From the NCBI GenBank assembly GCA_964609385.1, contig CAZSSM010000097.1:1-24786 (forward strand): a DNA stretch of 24,786 nucleotides, read 5' to 3'. Source of the stretch: CAZSSM01 sp964609385. Its GTDB lineage: Bacteria > Planctomycetota > Planctomycetia > Isosphaerales > Isosphaeraceae. Made by a program: the position numbers and the translations under genes. The notes below the pieces were generated by a model, which was given only the letters and a program-made list of their open reading frames with translations, was not told where the DNA came from and did not search any database. This document shows positions 24,749-24,786 of the stretch, piece after piece (position 1 is the stretch's first letter; the number at the start of each line of letters is the position of its first letter).

Positions 24749-24786
24749 GGGTCGTAGAGTCCAACGGTTGTTTGTTTGAGAATGTT

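Noticed and set aside
1..24786. CRISPR array, insertion sequence, integrase or rRNA/tRNA genes
   Set aside because: No regularly spaced short repeats, transposase or recombinase motifs, or conserved RNA-gene words were found on either strand.

Overview
The window looks like chromosomal DNA of a high-GC planctomycete, most likely near the Isosphaeraceae/Gemmataceae. The gene content supports this: a DUF1592-DUF1588 protein translationally coupled to a DUF1552 protein, a DUF362 Tat protein, a DUF4058 gene, and a very large extracellular glycosidase with the planctomycete LEPR-XLL N-terminal motif (LEPRRLL). The assignment rests on recognising families by eye; no search was run.

Layout. 1-1694: 3' part of a hybrid PAS/histidine kinase/receiver protein. 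1701-2561 (minus): an orphan ParA/MinD-type ATPase, convergent with the kinase. 2846-4424: a visibly more AT-rich two-gene module of unknown function (3075-3960, minus) bracketed by a direct repeat of about 205-214 bp. The right copy is the 3' end of the phosphodiester glycosidase gene (4212-5273, minus); the left copy is a displaced duplicate of that 3' end. This is the strongest sign of gene gain in the window and the best candidate for an undescribed system.

5525-6697: DUF362 Tat protein. 7223-8110 (minus): an unusual protein with an N-terminal helix-turn-helix and a hydrophobic segment. 8756-12654: a DUF1592-type protein with an internal LamG domain and one CxxCH haem motif, overlapping a DUF1552 protein by ATGA. 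12708-13456: a DUF4058 gene broken by frameshift. 13605-14195: an ICMT-type membrane methyltransferase. 14630-15937: a PhoD-like phosphatase.

16491-19990 (minus): a probable two-gene operon of a DUF4038/GH140-like glycosidase followed by an S9 prolyl-oligopeptidase-type peptidase whose catalytic Asp appears to be Glu. 20333-24748 (minus): a 1471-residue LEPR-XLL protein with a carbohydrate-binding module, a GH5-like (beta/alpha)8 region, two cohesin-like domains and a dockerin-like repeat. Most products are exported or membrane-bound, so the second half reads as an envelope and polysaccharide/peptide-degradation region. Several intergenic gaps carry strong hairpins about 85-125 nt past stop codons without T-tracts. 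I saw no tRNA, rRNA, CRISPR array, transposase or integrase.
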